From positions 11,623-50,086 of the forward strand of contig NW_003128382.1 of the NCBI RefSeq assembly GCF_000003605.2: DNA of 38,464 bases, read 5' to 3'. Of this stretch, positions 1 through 14,327 are shown one piece after another; the first letter of the stretch is position 1; the number at the start of each line of letters is the position of its first letter. The translations under genes and the position numbers were made by a program. A model generated the notes under the pieces. That model worked only from the letters and a program-made list of their open reading frames with translations, was not told the DNA's origin and ran no database searches. Source of the DNA: Saccoglossus kowalevskii. Its lineage: Eukaryota; Hemichordata; Enteropneusta; Harrimaniidae.

Positions 1-3000
1 AAAGCTGTGTTCTAAAATGTTTGGATAATATTTAGTCAAACATTTATCAAAATGCGGTTTTGTAAAACACACAGAAATTCTTTTTCATGTTACCATGGAA
101 CTGTAACTTCATGATTGTACATAATAAACTGATAAACATATTCATTTATTTTATGACCAATTTTCACACAAAATACGAGACGGTTTCTACCTCAGAGGGC
201 GGTAATTCAGTTGTGTTTAAGCACACACTACTTTCGTTGTAATAAAAAAACACACGCACATCAAAAATAAAACTCTAGAGGGCGCTGAATCGCCCCTTAC
301 TTTCAAAGTGACGTATCAATTAATTAAATCGCATTGCAAACAATTCCACATATGTATTTCTATTCAGGGGTGTAGTTTGCGCTGATATACATATTTTGAA
401 AATTAATCTTTGTTCTGTTATTATGCTTTTTGCACTATATAACTTTTGTGATTTCTACAATCGTGACTTCATTATACTGCTTTGCTCATATTCACTTATG
501 CAGGGTTAGGTTGGTATTTCAGAGTTCATTGAACTTCCGTTTATTTTGTGTTCATTCGTTTTGCCTCTGCTGCTGTCGTTACTTTTTTTCAAATAATCAT
601 CTGTTTCGCATTGTCTCCTGAATACAAAACATGTCATTTGTTTGTTTGTTTTCATTATTTTCTCATGTATGTAACCTTTATTGGCGATTGATTAAATTAT
701 ACTTTTACATTCTCACAGGTTAATGACCTGTTGATTCTCATTCAGGGTGTACAGTTGGATTGCGAATAAATCATTATGCTGATAAATAAAAAAAATCTGT
801 AGAGTACTTGTATCTGTACAAAGAAGAAATTTCACTGAGCGCCCGCCCATTCCACCCACTCTCTGTCAGATTAACTCCGTACGGTGAAAATATACTTTCC
901 TTGTACATGTAATATTATGTTGTGTAAGAGTCAGGTCATTTTTACTCGTTCATATCATTTGAAATATATAACGCAGTGTGTGTGTACTTGTTTGTATGTT
1001 GACTACAATTAGTTTGGATATTCACAGTGACGTTTAATCGCGCAAAATCATGATTAAAAAATAGTATTACGTGTGTAGAATGAGCATACTAAACAATAAA
1101 AAGCAGTTGTTATTATGGTCAAAAGATGACAAATATACGTTTTCGCTATATCTTACCACATGAGCCGTACAATCATCCGTCTGTGAAATTAACAACATGG
1201 GTGTGGATTGCAATACTTCTAAGTAGTCGATTACACAGAAACAATGGGATTGTCAATAGCAAGTAGTACTTTCATGATTTACGTGGTGGAAATTCTCGAT
1301 TAATATCGCTCAAATCTCCGTTTTTAAAAGAAATGGCGTTGAAATCTCTTGTCTCGGTTGAAGGGATAGACGGACAATTTGCTGTATTTCAACATCCCTG
1401 GCTGACCGACTGCCTCAATCAGTGCCCTTGTAAATAATCAACAAACGACAATGCGTTACAAGTCATAAAATCCACAGGTTAAATACTGGAATTGTTCACA
1501 GTGGTCACGCCATAAGTAATCGCCCGATGGCCGACGACTGCGTCGCAGCGTGGACAGAAATGATTCATTAATCATAGATGTGCTAGAGAAAAAAAATTAA
1601 AAGAATCATTGTTTAAGTGTTTAACAAGGGCGTTCGCGATTACCGATCCGGTATATGTTATTGATGACTGGAGCACAGAATCGCTGGAAATAAACAATTT
1701 TAAACATTCCGTTCTGAGAGCTATACAGGCCATTAAACGTAAGAAATTAACACTAATGTAGCAAGGTGGGTTATTGACCTTATATTAAACCAGCGGTCGT
1801 TGAAGTTGCAATATACTACGGTGTAAAGTTCACTTAGAATCTATAATTTCAATGTCGATTGTTTTAATTACGATGTAATATAAATATTGTAGTATAAATA
1901 TTGAACCATTAAGCTAAAAAAAAAAACAAAAAAAAAAAACATTTAATACCAACAAATTATCAACATCAATATACTATATGTATATCAAGTAAATTATATT
2001 CTTTTTATTTTGGTAATCTTTGCTTCTTCATTTTGTCTATACGCCCATGATATGTAAGAGCACACCGCTGAGAGATATCCACGCTTCCAGATTTTCAGTC
2101 CCGTCATAGTTTAATGAACAAAACTAAAATATATCAATTAAATTTTAAATTCAGGACGTGGAGCAATGTGTATTAACTGCGTGTAAATCGACAATCACTT
2201 GGTCTCGTCGCATCAAGCGTACACGTCGTATTTTATTGATGTCAATGTATGGTTTACAATAATCATGGTTTTAAACATACCGCGATTTCTTGAAAAGTAA
2301 ACAGTACGAATTTTTGATACAGTCTGATTAAAACTCGATTTTGAACCCAATGACTACATGTGACGTCATAATGAGCTGAAATTGTAATTTAGTGAAACTC
2401 GTTCAAATGAATGCAATTTTTGCAACTTTACTCGTATAATGCTCTGCCTGTGGTTTGGGTTAAGGTTTCATAGTGCTTTCGCATTAAGGCAATCTCCCAA
2501 ACATACAACGCATCGACACACGAACGACTTTAGTGTGTTTTACGTCCATTTACAAACAGTACATGACAAATTTGGCAAATATCTATCTTATCACAGTACT
2601 GTAAAATACTTTATTTCAGCTGGAATTAATATTCGCTGGAAAGACATTTTTAGTGTTTTGTATGGAATTTAATTTCACTGATTTTTGACGAGTTGAACGC
2701 AATATATTCTGACCCTGTATTATTTTTTGATTCCGAGGTTATTTTTTGACCCAGAGTCAAAAAGGCACGCTGAGCGTAGATAAGTCCATAGATAACATAA
2801 TTTCTCTGCAACAGTGTCAGTGTTGATCACTTTGTAGTAATCCGAGTGAGCATTATCGATATTGACAAAATAAAGTTCTTGTCATATTGTTTTGTTGTTT
2901 TTTTACAAAGAAAATCAAGAGTGGTCTCTGCCCTCCACCGGTGCATTTTTGGGTAAAAAATCCACTTTCTTGCGTTAAGCCCTCGGCTCAGCCTCATGGT

Positions 3001-3087
3001 TGTCTTGTTCATGCAGTTGCACATATAGTAAAGAGGTCATTCGAGAATAACGCCGGAGACGGCATGTGGTATTGCTCGGAGCAGTAC

Positions 3088-3123
3088 TGATATTTTTCCC
3101 TGCGCTACGCTCTCGAAATATCA
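3088..3123. repeat. Inverted repeat in a probable interspersed-repeat fragment
   Basis: TGATATTT (3088-3095) and AAATATCA (3116-3123) form perfect 8-bp arms around a GC-rich loop with CTGCGCTACGCTCTCG. The surrounding ~250 bp (about 2920-3175) is richer in GC and CpG than its neighbourhood and reads like a decayed repeat. No transposase or terminal structure was found, so the class is unknown. Confidence 0.4.
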
Positions 3124-5000
3124 ACACGGCTTCTCGCGATGCCACGTGTTAACCGCGCATAACCTCTAATTATTTCTTGGTTTTCACAAACAAAAGGTTC
3201 AACACCCTCCTGTCCGATTGGTTTGGTATTCGGTATTTTCCACTTGGTGTTTCTCATCAGTACGGCGTCAACTTAAATCTTAAAGAGAACAGAAATGGAC
3301 ATATCAATCACTCGAATTGTGACGAATACAAAACATCGAATTAACCAATGTTGATTGAATGTTTAACGGTTAATTTGGTGTCCACATCCAATCCGTGGAA
3401 TACATAGTACTCCCTGATGACGAAATTGACATGCGTTTCATGCCAGGGGAAACGTATTTTTGTGTTCTGTATATAAACGGCATCACAATGAATATAGGTC
3501 AATAGTCTGTCAAAAATGCTCCGTGATGTTGCAACAAATGGTGGAAACGTTACATGTCGCATCATGAAACATGTATACTGCCACCAGTGGTAATTTTTTA
3601 ATTCTTTCATTTTTACTAACAGTAACTGAAGGAATAAGTATGGGTATGCAAATTCGTTATTACAACAAATATAAATCTTCCTTCGTAAAATGCGCCATAT
3701 TTGAATATTTTCTATTATTGTCTGTTTTTTATCTCATATATTTTATTGAATTCAGGCTTCAAGATTCCTGGTCAGAGTGCAACCCCATCGCACATACATG
3801 TGTACATCGTATTTGTCTAGATCGAGAAAAAGTCATACGCTAAATATGTAATCGTCATCAAAGCTGTGAATCAATGCCAAGAAAAATGCTCTAAAATCCA
3901 TCAACGACAGTTTAGATAATTAACGACACTATGTATTAAATTAGTATTATAAATGCCTGAACTTTAGATCGCTAAAAATGAAACAGCGCCACCACAGTGA
4001 CTGTCTACGTTTTTTTACTGGAGTTCCAAGCTGCGAAAAAGTTTAGAATCCGCAAATCGTCCACAGGCCATACAAAATACTGAGGGCTTACTATAATAAA
4101 CATGAGGGACAATTGGACATTTAATTACAATAATTTTGATTTAATTATTTAATTACACTGTTTAGTTTGTGAAATGAACATGATAGGAGATGAAATCACA
4201 GTGCCGTACATTATTAGGAAAAACGTTGGATAATAAACAACTAACTTATGAGAGTGGTTGGTGGTTGCGGATTATACCCGTCGAAGACTAAGTGAAAAAT
4301 AAAACATTTATAGGGAATAGTCGTACATAAGATAATTAGATATATGGGTATGTGTCGAGGGCCATACAAATAAATATACAGTGCATGAGCTTAAATATTA
4401 AAATATGTAATATGACAAACGACAGTATAGTCATGTATAATTGTAAACACAGCAATCATTTTAGTTTTTTTTAAATACATGGGACGCAACTTTCCTAGAA
4501 AGTACAATGGCATGTTTAAGAACAGTTATTACATGAAATGATGCAACACCTCTATCACCTGACCAGTGTAATATGGACCACACACAGGTGTAAACAAAAG
4601 GGGTCGTAACGTGTCTTCGCTAATCCACGAAACGCGACTATAGTTGTTAGTCATATCCACGTTATTCATATGGCCAAATAGTATACACAAAAGTAACTGT
4701 CTACTGGGGTATTCCATTTCTATCACATGCCATCGCGATAATGGGGTTTGTATTTTTCAATTGGCTATATTAAATAAAGTTATCTCTGAATTTTTGGAGT
4801 TTTTGAATTTAGTTGTTTATTTGGCACTTCGACACCGCCATTTTCATACAGAAATGAAGTGGAAAGTTCTGGGTATCTTTAATATTTTCTTGATTGTTTC
4901 TTTTTTAATACACTTGTTCGTGTGATTACTTTATTATGTGAGTTCGTTTACTTTCGACAAACTGTGTTCAATCACATGTTAGAGAATAGTCATCATTTTT

Positions 5001-5037
5001 GTTTGTCGATTTCAAGAGTTTTTAATTAGAGATGACG
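5001..5037 (+). repeat. Dispersed repeat, copy 1
   Basis: GTTTGTCGATTTCAAGA followed by TTTAATTA and GAC shares about 30 bp of gapped similarity with 6258-6293. Either an old short duplication or two pieces of one repeat family. Confidence 0.45.
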
Positions 5038-6257
5038 CCATGGGAAAACTTGAAAATGTGGCTTTCAAAGTGGACATAAGCCGTACTTAGACTATCTGCA
5101 GGAGAGCATCGCGAATAAACAAGAATTCAATAGAGTCTATAGAATTCTCCATCAACTCAGAAAGTCCTAAACATTTGACGTGTTGTTTTTTTATATTTTT
5201 ACCCCCGTCTACATCATTATATATTCATTGTTTATCTTCAGAATTGAAGTCCTTTTTAAGGTGGTTTCGTTCATTCAAAGTCTGTAAAAGAAGTGAGGTT
5301 TCATGGCGGGATAATCAATAATTGAAAAACAAGATATTGGTTCTACGATTTATGCACATAAACTTAAACAACATTGTGCATAATATGATAAAAGACAACA
5401 GAGTTATAGGCAAGGCATTATTAGCCGTGTATCGAAGCTTGTGTGATGTAGAATATATGTTATAAAGTGTCAATTTCAGACGTTTCAAGGGAGCAAAAAT
5501 AAAACATAACAAATGTATAATTCGTTACATGTTTAATTGCACATATTTATTTTTGTTTTACAAACTGATACCTGATACGCGGACTAGCAGATTTACTGCG
5601 TCCAGTCGTCGCTATCTAAGTCATGTATACCGTGTGGATTTTTGTCGGTTGTATTGTGGTCCGATCAGCTGACTAGTAGTACTGTATGGTGCCTCTTTCT
5701 ATAAAAGAAATTGACCAAATCCATCATCAAGTTCATTCTTTAAGTCACAAAAATAATAACGAGAGCTATGCAATGTACATTCCAGTCATTTCAAAAATTC
5801 CGGTGCATCACCAAAGCGTTCAATGAAATTATCTGGAAATATGCGAAGATGAAAACATGACAGTTTTTCCAACCCTACCGATGGGTCTCGTTTTCATGAA
5901 CTACAATTATCGTCTTCAATTGATTAGCAAGAATATCTGTTTATGACGACTTCACTCTAATAACACAATTCGGAAACGAAGACGGCCAATTCGCCGTCAA
6001 CACATCGGGGCTTCTGGGCTACGCTGACTTTAGATGACGTCAATTTTACTAAGGTAGACCGCACTGAATCAATAAATACCATCGCATATCGGAAACGTTG
6101 TGTTAGTTTGCAGTGACCTTTCCAGACGTATAAAATGGGTCATTTAAAAATCGTTCTATACTTACTTCACAGTGTTTTACTGAATGGCGTGCAGTTCATA
6201 GTGAATAATGAGTTATTAATTAATTTTTCTAACTGATACTATTCAATGCAATTATAA

Positions 6258-6293
6258 GTTTGTCGATTTCAAGATCTTTAATTACAGACGACT
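6258..6293 (+). repeat. Dispersed repeat, copy 2
   Basis: Begins with the same GTTTGTCGATTTCAAGA and continues TCTTTAATTACAGACGAC; see copy 1 at 5001. Confidence 0.45.
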
Positions 6294-9200
6294 CCTTGTT
6301 TAATGAGGTCTGCATATTGCATTTTATTAATTTTAAGTGATTATCGGCCCACTTTGCGCAGAACAACAATCAATCTCGTTGATGGAGAGTCGGTCGATTG
6401 GATATTATTATTAGAATTTAAGTCTTGATAACTAATGTCCCACACATACCCAAAATGTAATTCAGTACAACATCAGCAACATCAACATCATTAGTTGCGG
6501 CACCAGCAGTACCCGCGTCATCACTTTTGATTTGATGTTAATATTTCGCACCCACGGCCAATCGATGATAGATCGTGACATTTGTCTTAATGATAGTATA
6601 CATTGCTATGACAAAGTGGGAATAACATACCAAACCTTAGTTCTGTAAACAAAAGTCACGTGTAAGGTAATTTACAAGAACAAGCACACCAATAAACGAC
6701 TGGCAAAAATCCACAAGCAGGAAACAAAATCAAATCAGTAAGAAAAAGACAAATGTCCCCATGGTAACAAGAAGTGATGTCATGTGTTTCGAAAAGATGA
6801 GCACATCCTGCTCTACATTATGGTACCCGCCATGTGTAAAATCAATGGTTTCTGTGTGAATGCACATATTTCCTTATTACCCTATATCATTTTCTTTTAT
6901 TTGCTGACAGCTTTCCATTATTTTCGAATTAAACTATTTGACTACACAAATAATCACATTGTACTGTGACAAAAAAGAAATGTATTGTCTTTAAATGTAA
7001 TAGACGTTTAACTGAGAAATGGTGTTTTGGGAGAAGAAGGTTGAAAATGTGGCACATTGCGAATTACCTTGGTATAACGCTTTTCTTGTATAATAAATTG
7101 TGCACCCCTATTGGCGCAGTAAACGAATATGATGTGTATAATTATTATCTATAAATATGTTGCTTTCATTGTCTTATGGTCTATAGATTTTAAAATGTAA
7201 AACACCGCGTTTCTTCCGACATTGACAATATGGTGCGGAGGTATGGAGCTTCCAGGTGTATGAACATTTGAAGCAAATTCAATGTCTTGTTGTGTGTCAT
7301 TGGTATTCCAGTGAAGGCATCCAATAATATTGTAATCGTGATTGTGAAGGGTTATTATACATACTGCAGGGAGGTGTATTACATATTGGGCGAAATATGG
7401 CAACTTCGAGTTATCCTAGAAAATAATATTGATAAAAAAATGTCTGGGACCAGAACAAAGTTTTGGTAGTGTTAGGAGTCCCCTTTTCTGTGTAACGTGC
7501 ACCAAATATCTTTTTGTTTTCTTTACCAAAGTAGAGAGTATTGATGAATTCATTATTATAATAATTCCTCATGTGAGGATTATATTTGCCCACAATATGT
7601 ATGTTCGCGTCCGTGCGACATGCAGCGCGTTTACGGTGTCATCGTTCACGCATTGAAACAAGCAGAAGTTACAATATTGTAATTTGAAAGTACCGACAAA
7701 TCTCGTGACAAGGAAAAACCGTATTCTTTTAAGTCAGATTGTACAGTCTGTTTTGAGTTATATATATTTATATACGACTTGTCTTCAATCTTCCAATTGT
7801 ACACAAATTCCTAAATTTACGTATTTCACAAAGTTTGCATGTTCTATGATACTTCGGTGGGATCGGCTGTAAATCTACGTAACGTAAATTGTATTTACTT
7901 GTTTTAGACCCAAAGCTATATAACTGTAATTCTATGTATACCGACGTATTAATATCATACATGGTTATAGTCTACCATGCACACTGCCTACTGATACCAA
8001 GAGATGTGTCTATAAAATAACAAAATAGCGTTTTGAACATTTTGAATTTTAGCGATAAAAGCAATATGTATGTATTTTCAAGACTGTATAATCATATATA
8101 GTTATCTGAATTGCCTCATGTTGTACCAATAGTCCTGGGTTGATTTTCTGTAGACCCTAAATCAGAAGAAATCTGCATTTCTATTCCAACATAGGATTGT
8201 TTACTTAAATAAGAAAGGGTTATAAAAGAAACTGATAGCAGGGGAAAATGAATTCTTGTTTTCATAGTTTTGTGTGTTTTTTTTTAAAATAACAAATCTT
8301 GTGATCACAATAACTCGACATTTGTGTATCTGGTATTTGCTCAGTTAGAACATTTTTAGTTGCAATATGCTAAAAATATACATTCGGGAAATATTAAAAT
8401 TGAACTTGAGCGTGAACACATGCTTGTACATACAATGTTCGATAATTACAAGTGGCGAGACTCTTACGCTTCCAACAAAGAATGCGCCGGTCACAATAAG
8501 TTCTGCTTTTCTTCATATTCAACTTCAAAGTTGTACACTTAAAACAAAATTTAAAAAATATAATCGTATGTGAACCGTTATGATGTGTGTGTTTTTTTCT
8601 CATTTTTTCTACCTAAACTTTGCAGACACGTAAACAATTAATATACTGTTTGCTGTGTTGTGCGTTTCCTTATGCCTTTCACCAATGACCAAACCGTTGC
8701 GTGGTTTTCAAGTTTATTTAAAAGTAGCAAGTCATAACATGCGGTTTAGGTAAATTAGATTAAAGTAGTCACCCCTAAAACCACCTCTTTCGAAATAAGA
8801 GGTTAATATTTCGAGGCGTTTTTCGGTAATTCGTTAAAGCGATGGTGGCGGGGACGTTCACAGCTGTCAACGCTAGAACCATATACAGCGTGTTATGTAC
8901 TGGTATTTTTTCTCGTCATGTTTTTATACATAAGGCATATATTTCACAATAATGTGTACAATCTTTCGTCTGTGTAAGATAGAAGTGTATGAAGATATAT
9001 AATATTTTCCGAACGTTTCACCAGAAATTCCATCCATCTATCAACCTGCATATTTCGTAATATCGTTCCCGTAATGTCCGGATGAGACTCGAGCACGTGA
9101 TTACAAGATATAAATATATTCGCATGTGTTAACAACTTATTGTTTTGCATTCAATGTTTATGTACAATATGATTTTTTTTGTTTTAAATGAGATGGAACC

Positions 9201-9999
9201 TATTATAAATATAAAAACATACACCCCAGACTGTTAACTTATTTTCGTTTCTCGCCCTGCACACGTCACCTTGGCCTACTTCTCTCGAACCGTTACCAAT
9301 GATGCCTACAACGATGATACCGGTGGCGTAGTTAGTTAGTGAACGACAAGCATTGCCGCTCGCACGCATAAAACGGCGACAACTCCAACGTTCAGTTACG
9401 GTATAGCATTGCCGACACGCCAATTTCATGCGTTATACTTGTCCCCGTCATGTATTCCGTGCGTTGAGAGAGAAAAGTCGATACTGACGTCCGTCATGAA
9501 GGGTGTCCATGTGTTTGCAAGCACAACATATTCCGTTGTTGATACGGGGGGAAAGTATCTTAACGGGGGTCCAGCTGACCCGTGTTTGAAAAACATTGTA
9601 CTTGGAAATGCATTTATTTTATTATAACTGACGCGTCTCGGCGGGGAGAATAAGCCACATGTGTTAGCGTTTAAAATCACATCTATAATCTCCACTATAT
9701 ATTGCAGAGCTGAATATGTTTACAACCCATCTCAGGTAGTGGGTGTTGACAACTGACTCATCTGGCTTATTGGTGAAAACGGTTAAATTATTTCACTGTC
9801 CTGTCCCACAGATATAGATACAAAAAATGTCCATATATCATGAGCCATAATTTTGGGAGAATAGTTGATTTGATGGCACTCTATACCCATACTCCAGTTT
9901 TAGCGAAAACGATGGATTTTGAGTGGTCCACGCTGAGCTTTAGCGGTGTACAATTGCTGATTTTGTTTCAAGTCATTTGTTATGTGATCATTACAGGAA

Positions 10000-10002
<3 letters not shown>

Positions 10003-10074
<72 letters not shown>
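10003..10074. repeat. (TGAT)18 microsatellite
   Basis: Eighteen uninterrupted TGAT units over 72 bp. It is a perfect array and so probably length-polymorphic. Confidence 0.98.
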
Positions 10075-12744
10075 ATTCAAACTCAGAAAAAGTTCAAAGA
10101 TGGTATGTACTGTACTTTTTTAATTCACATTTAGTATTACACGAACGTTAAGGAGTCAACACTTTCACATCAGTATATCAATTGTCAATAACCGCAAAGC
10201 ACGCCAGTTTTACTCAAAACGAGCTTAAAAATCATTTGATATTTAAATAAGTAAATATACTAGAAGTACATCTTGGTGCCAACTAAGGCCAACAAAAACG
10301 CATGAGATTGAACAGCGGGAAAACATGGTACAATTGCGTCGAAAAACATAACACTCATTTTTTTTAAAAAAACACGAATATACAAATAAAACAGAAATAT
10401 CCTCGGAGAAACCGGAGTCGTGTTCTCGATCATGTCGGTATCACGAAATGAACTTTAAATACAGTTTTGAATTACATCAGGATATGTACATGAAACGCGA
10501 CATGAATTCCCATTTTCCGTTCATAATTGTGTGTGTTTTAATATTTCCAATAATGGAGTGAGATTTAATAGTCAAAGATCGATAAGCAACGCTTGTTGGG
10601 TAATAACATTGCTTTCCGTAGACGTGTAGTTAGGGAGTCTCGTGGTCATGAAAAAATAAAATGGAAAATCAATTTCAGACGATCGTGTCGTTCAACACCC
10701 TGACTGCAGACGAAGCGTGAACCACGACAATTAGTATTGCAATGAACTTGATGTATCCGAATAACACTAATATATACGCCGTTTCTATGCGTAGAGGTTC
10801 ATCTATATCACATATATAATCATATTACTGCTAAGAAGTACGTAAAATAGCGTAAATGATGAAAACAAAATTTGACAGTTATTTGTTTAATTTTAAATTC
10901 TCCCATTAAAAAGTGTTTCATGTCTCGAAGTATTATTTGTCCAAAAGACGCATGTCGCAGCTGTCAGTGTTTCTGTAAATGTGCACATACATCTGAAAAT
11001 AAAGTATATCGTTGAAACGACCCAACCGACTGGGTGTCACCAACATTAAACCGATACAGTAATTGAATTGAATTAATTAATTGTCGATTCCTAATCTAAA
11101 GTCTGCGATCAGAGAAATGTATTAGGTGTATACCACTTAATTAAACTACGAAAATAAAGTAATTGTGCCTTGGTATTCGACAATATGTCAAAACATGATA
11201 TAGGGACGCGAAGTGTTCGAAATATCTATGCGCTTTACCGAGTATGAATGAAAGTCAATGAAATGCTCATCGCTTCACAGTAGTGTGCCGCCATATCGAC
11301 CTACCATAGATTAATGGGTCGCAACACGTGAATAAATAAATGCAGACGTGTCGTGTCGTCTGGTTGTGTTGAGTATTTTCTCGATAGATTTATGATATTT
11401 TGCCTCAGAGAGGGCATAATGTTTTTTATATTATCCCAGACAAAATCCATCTTTAAGTTAGCAAAATCAGTATTTTTTTTTATTTAAATATATATTTTTC
11501 GATTCCCTTGTTTAATGCAGTGTATAGTTTTTCTAAGATGACGGTTAATTGTCGCTTTTAACCCAAAGCCCGAGAGATATCACTCTTGTATATGTAAACA
11601 ATACACGTATAACGGGCGAGATCAGCTGGTGTGGCGATGAAACACTACCTGAAATTGAGTGTTGTACATTTTACGGTAGTTTCAAGGAATAGTATCAGTA
11701 ACCGAGTGGTCCTTTCAACCTGTGTTGCCAGACTTCTCCCAATCTCATTTTTTTCTCACCCATGGTCTTGCAAAACGCTGGGTGGTCCAGGCTTGTTGTA
11801 TAGTGTGTCCCTATTACGTTACCGGCCCAACGTGGTTAGTTGACAACTGATTGCTCATTATAGAGATCGACTGGCCTGCACTTTGGCTGGACAAAGCAGT
11901 TAGGTCCATCGATAATAGCAATGACATTTATAGTATGACGGACTGTTTTGCGTCATTGTTCAAAGTTGATGCAAATTTCTCGCTATAACCCGGATGTTAG
12001 TTCGGAAAACTTCGGAGGAGAGGACACGAAATAAAATGACATCGGCGAAGTCATGAACAGAAAACGTGATTGGGAATGATTGTCAATGTTATGCCTGTTT
12101 CTCGTATATTAATCGGAGACAGAAGTTTTGCTAGAGGCGCTGACAAGCTCTGAAAGGCCATGGCGGAACAAATGCAAATCACCTGGCAGTGCATCTAGGT
12201 CGCTTTGTTACATTTAAGAAATGTACAATTCGTTGAAAGTCACAAAGCGAAACCGTTGGAAAAACAGCCCTGAAAACACACTTGTTTGCACTTTTTGCTT
12301 ACGGTTTTACATCAATACTGTTGCACACATATACCGAACAATGTCCCAGAGGGCTATTCATACTTGGCTATTTCCATGCATATTGTGACAAAAAACAACA
12401 AAAAACATACAATCATGAAAATGTTACAGTATCCGAGACTCAAGTTGCTCCAAACCAAACGTACAGGCCGATGTGGCGGCCTCGTGTATTTCTATTATGA
12501 TTCGACAAGTACCAAGACGGTATAAAGTAGACAGTAATCGTTGTTCAAAGTCAATATTAAAGGGAAAGTTCAGACTAACAGAGGAAAGAGCTACACAAAT
12601 GCAAAGAGAATGCAATTTAAAGCTTTTTCTGTATGCTTTTTGTTCCATGAATATTTAACTTTTTAATTAGTATACGTTGTCCATCCTATTGTTTTCCCGG
12701 CATAGAATTATGGGTAAAATGTGACATCACATCAAAATGAGAGA

Positions 12745-13093
12745 ATAATTTCATCTATAACAGAGAAATACTGATTTAGTCCAGATTTTCAGTCTGCATA
12801 TCACTCGTTTACACAACCAAATAATTGGAATGTTGCATAGACATCTCTAAAAGTGTAAAATAAATAAATGAATGAGAGAGAATAGAATGATTATTTTGTG
12901 TTCCTTTTGCTGTCAACAGTTAATATATTCTGTATAAAATCTATGGATAATTGAGCATTTAGTAGAAATGTAAAAATATAGTTCTGTTACCATGACAACT
13001 ATTTTATATGTATGAGTCGCACCGGTATTCTACCTTGTTTTAATCTTTCAACTAATTTGAAATCCAACTTTAGAAGTTATAGATGAAATCATT
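12745..13093. repeat. Inverted-repeat pair, possible miniature element
   Basis: AATAATTTCATCTATAAC (about 12745-12762) is the reverse complement of GTTATAGATGAAATCATT (about 13076-13093) with one mismatch in 18. The arms are about 310 bp apart with an AT-rich interior. The size suits a non-autonomous foldback or MITE-like element, but no target-site duplication was established. Confidence 0.3.
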
Positions 13094-14315
13094 AACTATT
13101 TTTTCTCACATCAGGTGTACGATCCAGACTTTACCCGCAATCTCATAAAAGTAACCATTTGAGTGACTAAGTGAATTGTTCAATTTTAACACCAACTATG
13201 GACTTATTTCGCGGAGGTATTAAACCCAGATAACGATGTCCAACTTTCGTTTATGCTTATGTGGAGATTTTTCAGTCCCTTCGAATCTAATAAATTCGAG
13301 ATTTAGGACTTTGTCAAAATTTACATAAAATTGGAGATTAGGGATGTTGTACACTTTTTTTCTATAAATTGAACATTTTTTTTTCCAATCTTTATATTTA
13401 CCTTACCATGCTCTATTGTGAGGGCAAAAACATAAATAATTGTAACCACACCTGAAACAGGTCATTGATAAATGAACTATTTGCATATTTGCAAATGTTT
13501 TACACAACGTATTAAATATTGAAGCAAGCGCGAGTCTTTGGAATTATTTTCATATGAATAACTATACACCATGTTAATTAGAAAGTGACTTTTTGGGTTA
13601 TAGTAGATTGTATAGAAATTTGAATTGGCAATAGAGGAAATATATCAACTAGCTATTGGTATGCAAATTAATATATATCACTGTTCTAATTAAAAAAGTA
13701 ATTAACAATGAAATACAAATGAATTGACCTAGAAATGTACTTACTTGATTAGACTCAAATTTGCAAATAAAACAGCATTTCCGCAAATTGACTAGGGATT
13801 TGGCTTTCTTGTTTATAGTTTTAGTTGTACGGCTTTGATATGAAATGACTGGAACAATCTGAAGGACATTACACGGTCAGTACTTATGATATGAAAATGA
13901 TTTCTTCATCAAACACTATTTTATGCAACTTGGCACGGATGAGGGTTTCGGGTATAAGAGTTGTATGCTACCTCTACCTCCGTAAACAATTTTTTTGTTG
14001 ATTGCAGCTTTAAAAATAATATCATTTCTGTATTTATAGGAACAACACGTGTTTACTTTGGTTTCTAATGTGGATTAGTGATCAATTTCAAAATATTTGT
14101 ACTAGGAGCTTTCGGAAACTATCAAACAAAGTGGGATTAGAGGAATATTTTATTTTTAAAAAACTTGGTTCAAAAAAACAAAACCAAAAAGGTGTACAGT
14201 ATTCTTAAACAAAACAAATTGTAGTTGTGTATTCTTTTTTATGGACGCTGTTTTTATTGTTGTTGCTGTCGTTGTTTTCCCTTACTCCAAATTGTCGAAA
14301 ATTATAAATATACTA

Positions 14316-14327
14316 CCCCCCCCCCCC
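14316..14327. repeat. C12 homopolymer
   Basis: Twelve consecutive C within AT-rich DNA. Sequencing length error is possible. Confidence 0.95.

Noticed and set aside
10003-10074. Tetranucleotide array considered as a CRISPR-like or satellite repeat
   Set aside because: It is a simple 4-bp microsatellite without spacers.
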